From NCBI GenBank assembly GCA_946482515.1, contig CAMLRS010000002.1, positions 248,001 through 312,000 of the forward strand: a stretch of DNA of 64,000 nt, given 5' to 3'. The stretch's first letter is position 1. Each line of letters opens with the position of its first letter. A program made the position numbers and the translations under genes. Below are positions 46,960-56,187 of the stretch, piece after piece. Source of the stretch: an uncultured Flavobacteriales bacterium (GTDB taxonomy: Bacteria; Bacteroidota; Bacteroidia; Flavobacteriales; Crocinitomicaceae). The notes beneath the pieces were generated by a model that was not told the DNA's origin, searched no databases, and saw only the letters and a list, made by a program, of their open reading frames with translations.

Positions 46960-47115
46960 AGGTGTAAAGTTAATGAGTTTTTGAGTTGACGAGTTGCTGA
47001 GCTGGTGAGTTTTGAGTTGAGAAGTTCGTAGTTTGAAGTTGGGAACTTAGCTTGTCAATTGTAAAAACGAACTATGTAAACCTCCAACTTCTCAACTTCT
47101 AACTATTTTCGCATT
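46960..47115. repeat. GAGTT-module repeat with 12-bp inverted arms
   Basis: GAGTTnnn words run from about 46974 to 47020. The arms AGTTGAGAAGTT (47015-47026) and AACTTCTCAACT (47086-47097) are perfect complements. The gap separates divergent genes (nitronate monooxygenase 1 and menA), so any promoter must lie inside it; TATTTTCG at about 47103-47110 is a weak -7 candidate. Confidence 0.65.
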
Positions 47116-48030
47116 ATGGCAACTCCCAAAGACTGGCTGCACGCCTTCAGGCTTCGCACGCTTCCGCTTTCCCTTTCGGGAATCATCGCAGGATCACTGT
47201 TTGCTCTGCAAAACGGCTATTGGAATACGACTGTTTTCCTGCTGGCTTTGCTCACGACGTTGCTGTTCCAGATCCTGTCGAACCTGGCCAACGACTTGGG
47301 CGATTCACTGAAAGGTGCCGACAACAAAGACCGGGTTGGTCCGCAGCGTGCCGTACAATCGGGTGTGATCAGCAAAGCTTCGATGAAAAAAGCCGTGATC
47401 ATGACTTCCGTATTGGCCTTCATCAGTGCCGGATTGCTGATCTGGAAAGGCACCGAACAGATGTCGGTTTCCATGATCTACGTGTATGCATTCCTGGCCG
47501 TTGCCTGCGTGATGGCCGCCATTACCTACACGATTGGCAAGCGCGCCTACGGTTACCATGGATTCGGCGACGTTTTCGTTTTCCTCTTCTTTGGATGCGT
47601 GAGTGTGATCGGCGTGTACCCGTTGTTTACCAATCAGGTGGATTTGATTTTGCTCCTGCCGGCCGCCACGATAGGCGCTTTGAGCACGGCTGTACTTAAC
47701 CTCAACAACATGCGTGACCAGGTCAACGATGCCGCCGTTGGAAAACGCACATTGGTCGTAGCGCTTGGTCCGCAAAACGCTAAAGCCTACCAGGCAACGT
47801 TACTGCTGATGGCGATGGTGGCTTGGATTGCTTTTATCGTAATCGAACGTCACTGGCTGGGACTGATTTCCTGCCTGCCGTTCATCATCCTGCTGAAACA
47901 TTTGTTCTTTGTGATCGCCAACGACAATCCGAAGGCTTTTGATCCGGAGCTGAAGAAAGTAGCACTGTCGACCTTCTTCATTACCGTGCTGTACAGTATT
48001 TCGGTCATCATCACCCAATGCCTGGCCTGA
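47116..48030 (+). CDS. menA: 1,4-dihydroxy-2-naphthoate polyprenyltransferase MenA
   Basis: 304 residues with about nine membrane helices. The UbiA-family first aspartate motif is NDLGDSLKGADNKDR (about 56-70), with GPQRAVQSG after it. The second motif is NNMRDQVNDAAVGKRTL (about 195-211). MenA prenylates DHNA to demethylmenaquinone in the cytoplasmic membrane. It overlaps menC by 13 bp. Presence of menA and menC points to menaquinone as the respiratory quinone. Confidence 0.95.
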   Translation: MATPKDWLHAFRLRTLPLSLSGIIAGSLFALQNGYWNTTVFLLALLTTLLFQILSNLANDLGDSLKGADNKDRVGPQRAVQSGVISKASMKKAVIMTSVLAFISAGLLIWKGTEQMSVSMIYVYAFLAVACVMAAITYTIGKRAYGYHGFGDVFVFLFFGCVSVIGVYPLFTNQVDLILLLPAATIGALSTAVLNLNNMRDQVNDAAVGKRTLVVALGPQNAKAYQATLLLMAMVAWIAFIVIERHWLGLISCLPFIILLKHLFFVIANDNPKAFDPELKKVALSTFFITVLYSISVIITQCLA

Positions 48031-49067
48031 TTCAAAATCTGCCCGAACGCTTATCGGCTTCCTTCGAAGCACATACGCTGTTGTTCCGCAAACCGGCGGG
48101 TACGAGTCGCGGCGTCTTGACCGAAAAAAAGCTCTGGCTGCTGAAATTATGGTCAGACGATCCTGCTTTGTTCGGAATCGGCGAATGCAGTGTCATTCCG
48201 GGACTTTCACCCGATTACGCCGACGATCAGAGGTACGAAGAACAGCTGAAAGCCGTTTGCGCCAATCCCTTATTGTATTTACAGCAACCGCATTTACTGG
48301 ATGACGCACCTTCCCTGCTTTTTGGATTGGAAACGGCTTTCCTCGACTGGCAAACAGGCGGCAAACAGGTGTTGTTCGACAATGCATTTACACAAGGGAA
48401 AGTCGCTATTCCTATCAACGGACTGATCTGGATGGGCGATCCGGAATTCATGCAGCAGCAAATCGCCGATAAGCTCACCCAGGGCTTTTCATGCATTAAA
48501 ATGAAAGTCGGCGCCATCGATTTTGAGCAGGAACTCGCTCTGTTGTCCTCTATTCGGGAACGTTATTCCAGCGACCAGATCACACTGCGCGTCGATGCGA
48601 ACGGTGCTTTCTCCGTTGCCGAAGCCATGGACAAGCTCCGTCGACTGGCCGGGCTCGACATTCATTCCATCGAGCAGCCCATCGCAGCCGGACAATTGTC
48701 GGCTATGAAAGCTTTGTGCGAACAAACGCCCTTGCCTATCGCCCTGGACGAAGAGCTCATTGGCGTCACTTCCTCCGAAAAACGTGAAACTTTGCTTGAT
48801 ACCATTCGTCCCCACTACATCATTCTGAAACCCAGTCTCCACGGCGGACTTTCCGGCTGCCTCGAATGGATTACTTTAGCGAATCGCCTTTCCATTCCGT
48901 GGTGGATCACTTCCGCCCTGGAATCCAACATCGGTCTGAATGCCATCGCGCAATTCACCGGCAACTTTTCCCCCGAACTACCGCAAGGATTGGGAACCGG
49001 CGGTTTATATGTCACCAATTTCGATTCACGACTGGTGATCCGGGAAGGGCAACTGTGGATGGAATAA
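48018..49067 (+). CDS. menC: o-Succinylbenzoate synthase MenC
   Basis: 349 residues. Enolase-superfamily fold with all catalytic positions visible: the KxK pair K161/K163 (CIKMKVG), metal ligands D193 (VDANGAF), E219 (SIEQPI) and D244 (ALDEE), and K271 (ILKPS). It dehydrates SHCHC to o-succinylbenzoate in menaquinone synthesis. It is coupled to menA by a 13-bp overlap. The other men genes are not in the window. Confidence 0.94.
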   Translation: MPGLIQNLPERLSASFEAHTLLFRKPAGTSRGVLTEKKLWLLKLWSDDPALFGIGECSVIPGLSPDYADDQRYEEQLKAVCANPLLYLQQPHLLDDAPSLLFGLETAFLDWQTGGKQVLFDNAFTQGKVAIPINGLIWMGDPEFMQQQIADKLTQGFSCIKMKVGAIDFEQELALLSSIRERYSSDQITLRVDANGAFSVAEAMDKLRRLAGLDIHSIEQPIAAGQLSAMKALCEQTPLPIALDEELIGVTSSEKRETLLDTIRPHYIILKPSLHGGLSGCLEWITLANRLSIPWWITSALESNIGLNAIAQFTGNFSPELPQGLGTGGLYVTNFDSRLVIREGQLWME

Positions 49068-49220
49068 CCGGTTTTTCAGTCTTCTGTCACCAGTCGCCTG
49101 TCGAGTAATAACACAGACCGAAATACTATATACGGGAGACTGTAGACCGACGACTGCAGACTATTCTAATATTCGTATTTTCGTATTCGGATTTACATCC
49201 CCACAATAATTTACCAACGA
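49068..49220. repeat. Module E intergenic repeat after menC
   Basis: CAGTCTTCTGTCACCAGTCG and GAGACTGTAGACCGACGACTGCAGAC are divergent forward and reverse copies of the CAGTCTTC word set, followed by TATTCGTATTTTCGTATTCG (direct repeat). No clear promoter for the next gene is seen. Confidence 0.5.
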
Positions 49221-50177
49221 ATGAAGAATAGGATCACGGCTCTTTTCAATATCGATTACCCCATTATTCAGGCCGGGATGATCTGGTGTTCGGGCTGGGA
49301 ACTGGCTGCGGCCGTTTCCAATGCCGGCGGACTCGGAATCATCGGCTCAGGGTCTATGTACCCGCAGATCCTCGATGAACACATTCAAAAGTGCAAGGCA
49401 GCGACTAACAAGCCGTTTGCGGTGAATCTGCCGATGTTGTACCCGAGCATCGAGGAACATATTCAGACGATTATCAAACACCAGGTGCCGATTGTGTTTA
49501 CTTCGGCTGGAAACCCGAAAACCTATACGGCGCTGCTGAAATCACACGGAATTACCGTCGTGCACGTAGTTTCGAGCCTCAAATTTGCGCTCAAAGCCCA
49601 GGAAGCCGGCGTTGATGCGGTTGTTGCCGAAGGTTTTGAAGCCGGCGGACATAACGGTCGCGATGAAACAACCACGCTGTGCCTTATTCCGATCGTGGCG
49701 AAGGAAATTTCCATTCCACTCATTGCTGCGGGTGGTATCGCTACCGGTCGCGCTATGCTGGCCGCCATGACATTGGGCGCCGATGCCGTTCAGATCGGTT
49801 CGCGCTTCGTAGCAACGCCGGAATCATCGGCACATACCAGCTTCAAAGATGTGGTAATCAACGCCAAAGAAGGCGATACGATGCTCACGCTCAAAGAGCT
49901 GACACCTGTACGACTGGTGAAAAACGATTTCTTCCGCAAAGTGGAAACGGCTTACAGCGAATGCGCTTCGACCGAACAATTGCACGAGCTGCTGGGCCGC
50001 GGAAGGGCCAAAAAAGGCATGTTCGAAGGCGACCTCGTGGAAGGTGAGCTGGAAATCGGGCAGATTTCAGGACTGATCAGCGAGATCAAACCAGCCGGCG
50101 ATGTTGTGCGGGAGATCATTGCCGAGTTTAACCAGGCCATTGCCGAGTGGCAACAGCCGAAATACGCATTTCAATGA
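49221..50177 (+). CDS. Nitronate monooxygenase family flavoprotein, paralogue 2
   Basis: 318 residues, related in architecture to the 45994-46959 protein but clearly diverged. Motifs: IDYPIIQAGMIWCSGWELAAAVSNAGGLGIIG, VVAEGFEAGGHNGRDE, IAAGGIATGRAMLAAMTLGADAVQIGSRF. The AEGFEAGGHNG set with the early Gly-Leu-Gly-Ile pattern resembles FabK-type enoyl reductases and class I nitronate monooxygenases alike, so the substrate stays open. Its stop overlaps the M16 peptidase start (ATGA). Confidence 0.85.
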   Translation: MKNRITALFNIDYPIIQAGMIWCSGWELAAAVSNAGGLGIIGSGSMYPQILDEHIQKCKAATNKPFAVNLPMLYPSIEEHIQTIIKHQVPIVFTSAGNPKTYTALLKSHGITVVHVVSSLKFALKAQEAGVDAVVAEGFEAGGHNGRDETTTLCLIPIVAKEISIPLIAAGGIATGRAMLAAMTLGADAVQIGSRFVATPESSAHTSFKDVVINAKEGDTMLTLKELTPVRLVKNDFFRKVETAYSECASTEQLHELLGRGRAKKGMFEGDLVEGELEIGQISGLISEIKPAGDVVREIIAEFNQAIAEWQQPKYAFQ

Positions 50178-51415
50178 TAGCATTCAATCGCTTTAAGCTG
50201 GACAACGGGCTCACGGTCATTCACCATTTTGATCCCGCAACGCCTATGGCGGTTGTCAATACGCTTTACGATGTAGGCGCCCGTGACGAATCCGAAGACC
50301 GCACCGGTTTTGCCCATTTGTTCGAGCACCTGATGTTCGGCGGTTCCGTCAACATTCCCGATTTCGATGCGCCTTTGCAGTTTGCCGGTGGCGAGAGCAA
50401 TGCGTTCACGTCAAACGACATCACGAATTATTACAACACGCTGCCTGTACAGAATATCGAAACGGCCCTGTGGCTCGAAAGCGACCGCATGCTTTCACTG
50501 GCCTTTACGCCGAAAAGCCTCGAAGTGCAGCGCAACGTAGTGATCGAAGAATTCAAACAACGCTACCTCAATCAGCCGTATGGCGATGTATGGCTCGAGC
50601 TGCGTCCGCTGGCTTATACGAAACACCCGTACAAATGGGCGACGATCGGAAAAGAGCTCCGTCACATCGAAGAAGCGCAGATGGAGGACGTGAAATCCTT
50701 TTTCAAAACTCATTACCATCCCGGAAATGCCATTTTGTGCATAGCCGGCAATATATCCTTTGAAGAAACGAAAGCGCTGGTGGAAAAATGGTACGGCAAC
50801 ATTCCCGGATCGCTCAAGCCCGAGCGTATCCTTCCGAAAGAGCCGAAACAAAAGCGATTGCGCGAAAAGACCATCGAACGGGCTGTTCCCAATGATGCGT
50901 TCTATTATGCGTTCAAAATGCCTGAGCGTCGTTCGTTCGAATACTATGTCTGCGATATCATTTCTGATGCCTTAGGGCGCGAAAAATCGTCGCGTTTGTA
51001 CAGCAAACTCAAAAAAGAGCTGAAGCTCGTTACGTCCATTAACGCTTACATCACCGGTTCGCTCGATGAAGGCCTGCTGGTCATTGATGGCAAGCTGCGC
51101 GATGGCGTGAGCTTCGAAGAGCTGGACAAAGCACTCTGGGAAACGCTGAAAGACCTGATAGTTCACCCGTTTTCTTCAGCGGAAACGACCAAATTGCTCA
51201 ACAAGATCCGCACGGTGAAAGAATTCCAGGAACAGGGATTGCTCAACCGCGCCATGAACCTTTGCCTCTACGAATTGCTGGGCGATGTGAACGGCGTGAA
51301 TGAAGAAAACACGCTCTATCAGTCCATCACCGCCGATCACATCCGCGAACAATCGCGTGCCATGCTGAAAAAAGAAAATTGTTCCATTTTACGTGTTAAA
51401 GCCATTCGTGCATGA
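50174..51415 (+). CDS. M16-family zinc peptidase, catalytic subunit
   Basis: ATG 50174 overlaps the previous stop in ATGA and gives 413 residues. The inverted zinc motif HLFEH lies at 48-52, with the distal Glu in NVVIEEF (about 125). The NxxxTxxxxTxYY substrate segment appears as SNAFTSNDITNYYNT. It resembles bacterial insulinase/processing-peptidase-like proteases, here without a signal peptide, so cytoplasmic. Coupled to the inactive-type partner gene by ATGA at 51412-51415. The pair should form one heterodimeric protease. Confidence 0.9.
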   Translation: MIAFNRFKLDNGLTVIHHFDPATPMAVVNTLYDVGARDESEDRTGFAHLFEHLMFGGSVNIPDFDAPLQFAGGESNAFTSNDITNYYNTLPVQNIETALWLESDRMLSLAFTPKSLEVQRNVVIEEFKQRYLNQPYGDVWLELRPLAYTKHPYKWATIGKELRHIEEAQMEDVKSFFKTHYHPGNAILCIAGNISFEETKALVEKWYGNIPGSLKPERILPKEPKQKRLREKTIERAVPNDAFYYAFKMPERRSFEYYVCDIISDALGREKSSRLYSKLKKELKLVTSINAYITGSLDEGLLVIDGKLRDGVSFEELDKALWETLKDLIVHPFSSAETTKLLNKIRTVKEFQEQGLLNRAMNLCLYELLGDVNGVNEENTLYQSITADHIREQSRAMLKKENCSILRVKAIRA

Positions 51416-52671
51416 TCAACAGAAAGCAACAACCCCCGGTACGGACGATTGAACACATCGATTTCATCAAACCGCACGTGTTCGACGTTACACCAAGCGT
51501 TCCATTGCTCTGGATGAAAGACGTTCCAAACGACACCGTTCGCCTCGACCTGTTTTTCGACGCCGGGATCATCCGCGGAAAAGACAGCATTCCGGCGATC
51601 GTGCACTCGTTATTGTTCTCCGGAACGAAAGAGCGTTCTTCCGTTGAAATCCACGAAGCCATTGACGCCCTCGGAGGTTTCCTCGACACCGATCTTTCCT
51701 TTGAATCGGCTATTGTGAGCATTTACTGCCTGCGCGAACATTTGCAAACCATCGCAGCGATCGTAGCCGATTCGATCAAAGGATTGAGCTTTCGTGAAAA
51801 CGAAGTGGAGGACACCCTGCGTTCCATGAGCCAGAAATTCCAGGAGAATCGCCAGAAGGTGAAAAACGTGGCCCAGCAAGGATTCCGGGAAGCGTTGTTT
51901 GCCTCCGACGCCGATTATTCCAGCATTTCAAAAGGGGAAGATTTCGAATCGGTTGATTACCCGGCGATGAAACGCTTTTTCAACGATCATTACCTCAACG
52001 GAATGAGCCGCATTACGCTCGTTGGCGATGTGGAGCAGGACACCGTAGATGCGCTCATAGATCTGTTCGGCCAGTGGGCCATGGACACGCTTCCGGTTTA
52101 CGGAAGTGATTTCACAACAACCCAACGGGAATTACACCTGCCGGTCGACAGTGCCGTTCAATCGGCTATTCGCATGGGTAAATTGCTGTTTCCGAAAACA
52201 CACCCGGATTACATCGAGTTCCAGGTGTTGAATACGATCATCGGCGATTACTTCGGCAGCCGTCTGATGTCCAACATCCGCGAGGACAAAGGCTATACGT
52301 ACGGAATCGGCTCGGCCATGATGGAGCTGCACAACAGCGGTTATTTTGTGATCGTGACCGAAGTGGGCAGCGATGTTACGGAAGCAACGATCAAAGAAAT
52401 CCGCTACGAGATCGAACGACTGCAAACCGAGCTGGTGCCGATCGAAGAGCTCGACCTTGTGCGCAATTACATGCTCGGGCAGCTGCTCAAAAGCGCCGAT
52501 GGTCCTTACGCCATGATGGATATGTACAACAGTGTGGACATGTACGGCCTCGATCTCGACTTCTACGACGAAGCGATTCAAAAAGTCAAAGTCATCACAC
52601 CGGAACGCATCCGTGAGCTGGCAGTCACTTACCTCGACTGGAAAGATTTCCTGATTGTTACGGCTGGCTAG
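51412..52671 (+). CDS. M16-family non-catalytic partner subunit
   Basis: 419 residues of the same fold but without a HxxEH motif; the matching position reads IPAIVHSLLFSGT. The C-terminal half retains the R/Y pair region (GDYFGSRLMSNIREDKGYTYGIGS) that positions substrate in the partner's active site. This is the usual bacterial alpha-type companion. It overlaps the catalytic subunit gene by 4 bp. Confidence 0.9.
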   Translation: MINRKQQPPVRTIEHIDFIKPHVFDVTPSVPLLWMKDVPNDTVRLDLFFDAGIIRGKDSIPAIVHSLLFSGTKERSSVEIHEAIDALGGFLDTDLSFESAIVSIYCLREHLQTIAAIVADSIKGLSFRENEVEDTLRSMSQKFQENRQKVKNVAQQGFREALFASDADYSSISKGEDFESVDYPAMKRFFNDHYLNGMSRITLVGDVEQDTVDALIDLFGQWAMDTLPVYGSDFTTTQRELHLPVDSAVQSAIRMGKLLFPKTHPDYIEFQVLNTIIGDYFGSRLMSNIREDKGYTYGIGSAMMELHNSGYFVIVTEVGSDVTEATIKEIRYEIERLQTELVPIEELDLVRNYMLGQLLKSADGPYAMMDMYNSVDMYGLDLDFYDEAIQKVKVITPERIRELAVTYLDWKDFLIVTAG

Positions 52672-52731
52672 CAACTACTGCGGGAAGTGTTACGTTTTAC
52701 ACTAAACGAGACGATTAACCGTTATCCAATT

Positions 52732-55700
52732 ATGCTGATGCGTCTGCTTCTGCTCCTGATTATTTGCTGCTCCGTCGGAACGGTACGGGCATCGCATGTC
52801 ATGGGCGGAGAGATCACCTGGCGCTGCAACGGAAACGGCTATGTATTCGAACTGGTTTTTTACCGCGATTGCAACGGCGCCGAAGTGAACATCGTTTCCG
52901 AGAACATTCGCGTCTGGCACCACCCTACGGTTTCCAATATTCCTGTTGCTTTCATCAGCCGGGAAGATATTTCACCGACCTGTAACCCGGTTACGGGCTC
53001 ACCGCCCGCACTCGACTGCGGCACAGGAGCCAGCGCCGGAAACGGTACCGGAGCCATCGAAAAAATCACCTACCGCAGCGCTGTTATCAATCTTGCAGGA
53101 ACGCCACCACCGGGAACCGGCTGGATTTTCACCTACGAGAATTTTTCGCGCAGCACCGACATCACCAACCTGGTGAATCCATCCACTTACGGTATTACGA
53201 TCGCAGCACGCATGTATGCCATTCCGGGCGGAACGCCGGGTGCGTGTATGGACAATTCGCCGCGCTTTTTGCAGGACCCTTACCTCGTGAGCTGTTCAGG
53301 CGAAGACTATGCCTACAACATGCACGCAGTGGATATCGATCTCGATTCACTCAACATCAGTTTCGGCTCACCACTGGATCATTTCCCGACCGGCGACTTC
53401 AACCCGCCTATCAATCCCATTCCGGTTCCATACGAAACAGGCTTCAGCGCCTCTTCACCAACGCCCGATGCTTCGATACAGCCGGGAAATATTGCTGCAC
53501 AGCTTGATCCGTTATCCGGCGAGCTGACTTTCCGCAGCTTTACGATTGGCAGCTATGTGGTGAAAATCGTTGCCCGCAGCTACCGCGATGGCGTATTGAT
53601 CGCCGAAGTCGAACGCGAAATGCAGCTGGTGGTCCTGAACTGTTCGGGAGCCAATACAGCACCGGCCATCACGCCACCGTTTGCCGGAACATTTGAAACA
53701 ACGATAGACGCCGGAACGCTGGTTACGTTCAATCTTCAGTCGACAGATGTGGAACTGTTGCAGGATGGTTCGCCCCAAAGCAACATCCTTACCACGACCG
53801 GACTGATGTACGGCGCACCGATCACCGGGGCTACGGGCTGTGCCATTGCTCCGTGTGCCACACTCGATCAATTGCCGCCGGTTACCGGAATCCAGGGCGC
53901 CAACGTGCAGTTCAACTGGCAAACCGATTGCGATCACCTTGTGACACCTTACGGCGACGTTGCTGATCTCATTCCGTACTACTTTGTTTTCAAAGTGCAG
54001 GATAACTTCTGCCAGGTGCCGAAAGTCACCTACCGCACAGTCACCATCAACGTACGCAATCCGGGAATTATTCCCGCCACACAGATCAATTGCATTTCTA
54101 CCGATGCCGCAGGCGACATTACCGTTTCCTGGGATGCTGTAGCCGATCCGAACGGCACCTTTATTGAATACGAATTACATACCGTTCAGGGCGGATTGGT
54201 CGGAACGTACCCGATAGGCACAACTTCAGCCACCGTTCCTGGTGTTGGCGGACCATTGGATTTCTTCGTGAATGTGATCTCGGGTTGTAACGGTAACGCT
54301 ACAACAACCAGCGATACGGTCAGAAATGTGTACCTCGCTATTTTGAATGCCAACAACGGCATCGCGAACCTGCAATGGAATACACCGGCTGCCGATCCGC
54401 TTCCGGGAATGGATCCGACGATGATCATTCAACGGGAATACCCGGCAGGTACGTGGACGACGATCGCCACACTGCCCTACCATACGACACACTACCTGGA
54501 TACGATCCGCATTTGCGAAGCCTTCCTGAACTACCGCGTGATTTACAGCACGCCTACCTGTAATTTCACGTCCAATATCGCCGGCGATACGTTCGAAGAT
54601 ATGTTCACGCCGGACATTCCGACGATTACTTCTGTTTCCATCGATACACTGACCGGAAACGTGGTGATTACCTGGAACCAGAACGGGCAATCGGATACAT
54701 ACGGCTATGTCATTTACCAGAAAGACGAGTTCGGGAATGTCATCCCGATCGATACCGTTTGGGGCATCACCAACACGACGTATATCCACGATGTGAATGT
54801 TGACGGGCCACTGACGTACACCGTTGCCGCTTTCGACTCCTGCCTCACCGATGCGATTCCGCAAGGCTACCAGACATCTGCCAAAGCCGATATCAATACA
54901 TCCGTTTATCTGACGCACACGATCGACGTCTGCAACAACACGGCCGTGCTTTCCTGGACAGGCTACCATGGCTGGACCACCAATCTAAGCGGCTATACCG
55001 TGTTCATGAAAGTCAATGGCGGGCCGTGGATGACCGTAGGTAGTGCAGCCGATCCGGAATTCGAAATCGGACTGGTACCACTTTCGACCTATTGTTTTGC
55101 GATACGGGCCAATAACGGCGCCACAGGCGCACAGGCTTTCTCCAACCTCGATTGTTTTACCGTTAACGGCCCCCAGCCACCGGATATCCATTACCTGCGT
55201 GTAGCGACCGTAGAAAATAACCAGGTTGTATTACGTCATGAAATCACGACGGGAACGAATGTCATGGCGATCCGATTCGAGAAATACAACCCGCGCAACA
55301 GTGAATTCGAAGCGATAGCAACCTTGCCCGCAGTTTCCGGAACATTGACACATATCGATGGAAATGTGGATGTGAATCAGTACAGCTATCGTTACCGGGC
55401 TGTGGTCATTGACAGCTGCGGACGCGAAGGCGCTATTTCGAACGAAGCCCATACTATTTTACTGCATGTGGCGACCGATCAGACCACGCTGGTGAATTAC
55501 GTTAACTGGAGCGAATATGCCGAATTCGACGGCGGCGTGCTGATGTATCACCTGTATCGCGGCATCGATGGCAATTTCGACGCCACACCATTGGCTTCTT
55601 TCACAACCGATCACCGTTTCTACGAAGACGATGTGAGCGATTTCGGGCAGCTTTCCGGGCAATTCTGCTACGTGGTCATGGCTGAGGAAGGTCCGAACCA

Positions 55701-56031
55701 ATACGGCTTTACGGAAGAGAGCTTTTCCAACATAGCCTGCACGGCGATCACACCATTGGTGTACATCCCGAATGCGTTTACGCCGGGCGGATTGAATCCT
55801 ATTTTCCTTCCGGTGGTTTCCTTCGCCGATGTGAACAGTTATGAAATGACCATCTTCGATCGCTGGGGCCAGCCGATTTTCGTTACAACGGATCTTTCAC
55901 AAGGCTGGGACGGCAATCACCAAGCAACCGGTAAGCTCGTTGAATTTGGCTTGTATTCGTATAAATTGACTATACTCGACGGCAATCAGCAGGAATTGAT
56001 TTACCGCGGTCATGTGACGGTTATCCGATAG
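52732..56031 (+). CDS. Large secreted protein with T9SS type B (gliding-motility) sorting domain
   Basis: The frame opens at GTG 52687, but ATG 52732 (MLMRLLLLLIICC) gives a good signal peptide ending VRA/S; 1099 residues. The N-terminal SHVMGGEITWRCNGNGYVFELVFYRDCNG is a recurring opening of Bacteroidota gliding-associated proteins. Several fibronectin III-like modules follow (about 450-1000, e.g. VSWDAVADPNGTFIEYELH). The C-terminal 90 residues form a type B sorting domain: YIPNAFTPGG, NSYEMTIFDRWGQPIF, GWDGNHQATGK, FGLYSYKLTILDG. Such proteins are exported by T9SS, often needing a PorP/SprF partner. It may be the cargo of the pair at 11739-14959, which is inference. Confidence 0.87.
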   Translation: MLMRLLLLLIICCSVGTVRASHVMGGEITWRCNGNGYVFELVFYRDCNGAEVNIVSENIRVWHHPTVSNIPVAFISREDISPTCNPVTGSPPALDCGTGASAGNGTGAIEKITYRSAVINLAGTPPPGTGWIFTYENFSRSTDITNLVNPSTYGITIAARMYAIPGGTPGACMDNSPRFLQDPYLVSCSGEDYAYNMHAVDIDLDSLNISFGSPLDHFPTGDFNPPINPIPVPYETGFSASSPTPDASIQPGNIAAQLDPLSGELTFRSFTIGSYVVKIVARSYRDGVLIAEVEREMQLVVLNCSGANTAPAITPPFAGTFETTIDAGTLVTFNLQSTDVELLQDGSPQSNILTTTGLMYGAPITGATGCAIAPCATLDQLPPVTGIQGANVQFNWQTDCDHLVTPYGDVADLIPYYFVFKVQDNFCQVPKVTYRTVTINVRNPGIIPATQINCISTDAAGDITVSWDAVADPNGTFIEYELHTVQGGLVGTYPIGTTSATVPGVGGPLDFFVNVISGCNGNATTTSDTVRNVYLAILNANNGIANLQWNTPAADPLPGMDPTMIIQREYPAGTWTTIATLPYHTTHYLDTIRICEAFLNYRVIYSTPTCNFTSNIAGDTFEDMFTPDIPTITSVSIDTLTGNVVITWNQNGQSDTYGYVIYQKDEFGNVIPIDTVWGITNTTYIHDVNVDGPLTYTVAAFDSCLTDAIPQGYQTSAKADINTSVYLTHTIDVCNNTAVLSWTGYHGWTTNLSGYTVFMKVNGGPWMTVGSAADPEFEIGLVPLSTYCFAIRANNGATGAQAFSNLDCFTVNGPQPPDIHYLRVATVENNQVVLRHEITTGTNVMAIRFEKYNPRNSEFEAIATLPAVSGTLTHIDGNVDVNQYSYRYRAVVIDSCGREGAISNEAHTILLHVATDQTTLVNYVNWSEYAEFDGGVLMYHLYRGIDGNFDATPLASFTTDHRFYEDDVSDFGQLSGQFCYVVMAEEGPNQYGFTEESFSNIACTAITPLVYIPNAFTPGGLNPIFLPVVSFADVNSYEMTIFDRWGQPIFVTTDLSQGWDGNHQATGKLVEFGLYSYKLTILDGNQQELIYRGHVTVIR

Positions 56032-56187
56032 TTCAGTCTCCTGTCTTCCGGTCGGACAGTCCTCAGTCTTTCGGTCCTCGGTATCAGTTCGTTTTCTATG
56101 TGTCTATGTGGTTCACTATTCAGTCTCTAGTCCTCGGTCTCCCGACAGTCTTCAAATCTTACTATCCTGATATCCTGAAGTCCTAAA
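56032..56187. repeat. Composite intergenic repeat between convergent genes, modules E-C-H-B
   Basis: 156 bp between stop codons. CAGTCTCCTGTCTTCCGGTC and CAGTCCTCAGTCTTTCGGTC repeat, followed by the reverse CACATAG module (CTATGTGTCTATGTGGTTCAC, in two halves, 56093-56113). Then come TCACTATTCAGTCTCTAGTCC, and TATCCTGATATCCTGAAGTCC directly before the M1-family stop codon. The last part equals the B module found before the minus-strand stops at 41623 and 45543. Confidence 0.65.
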
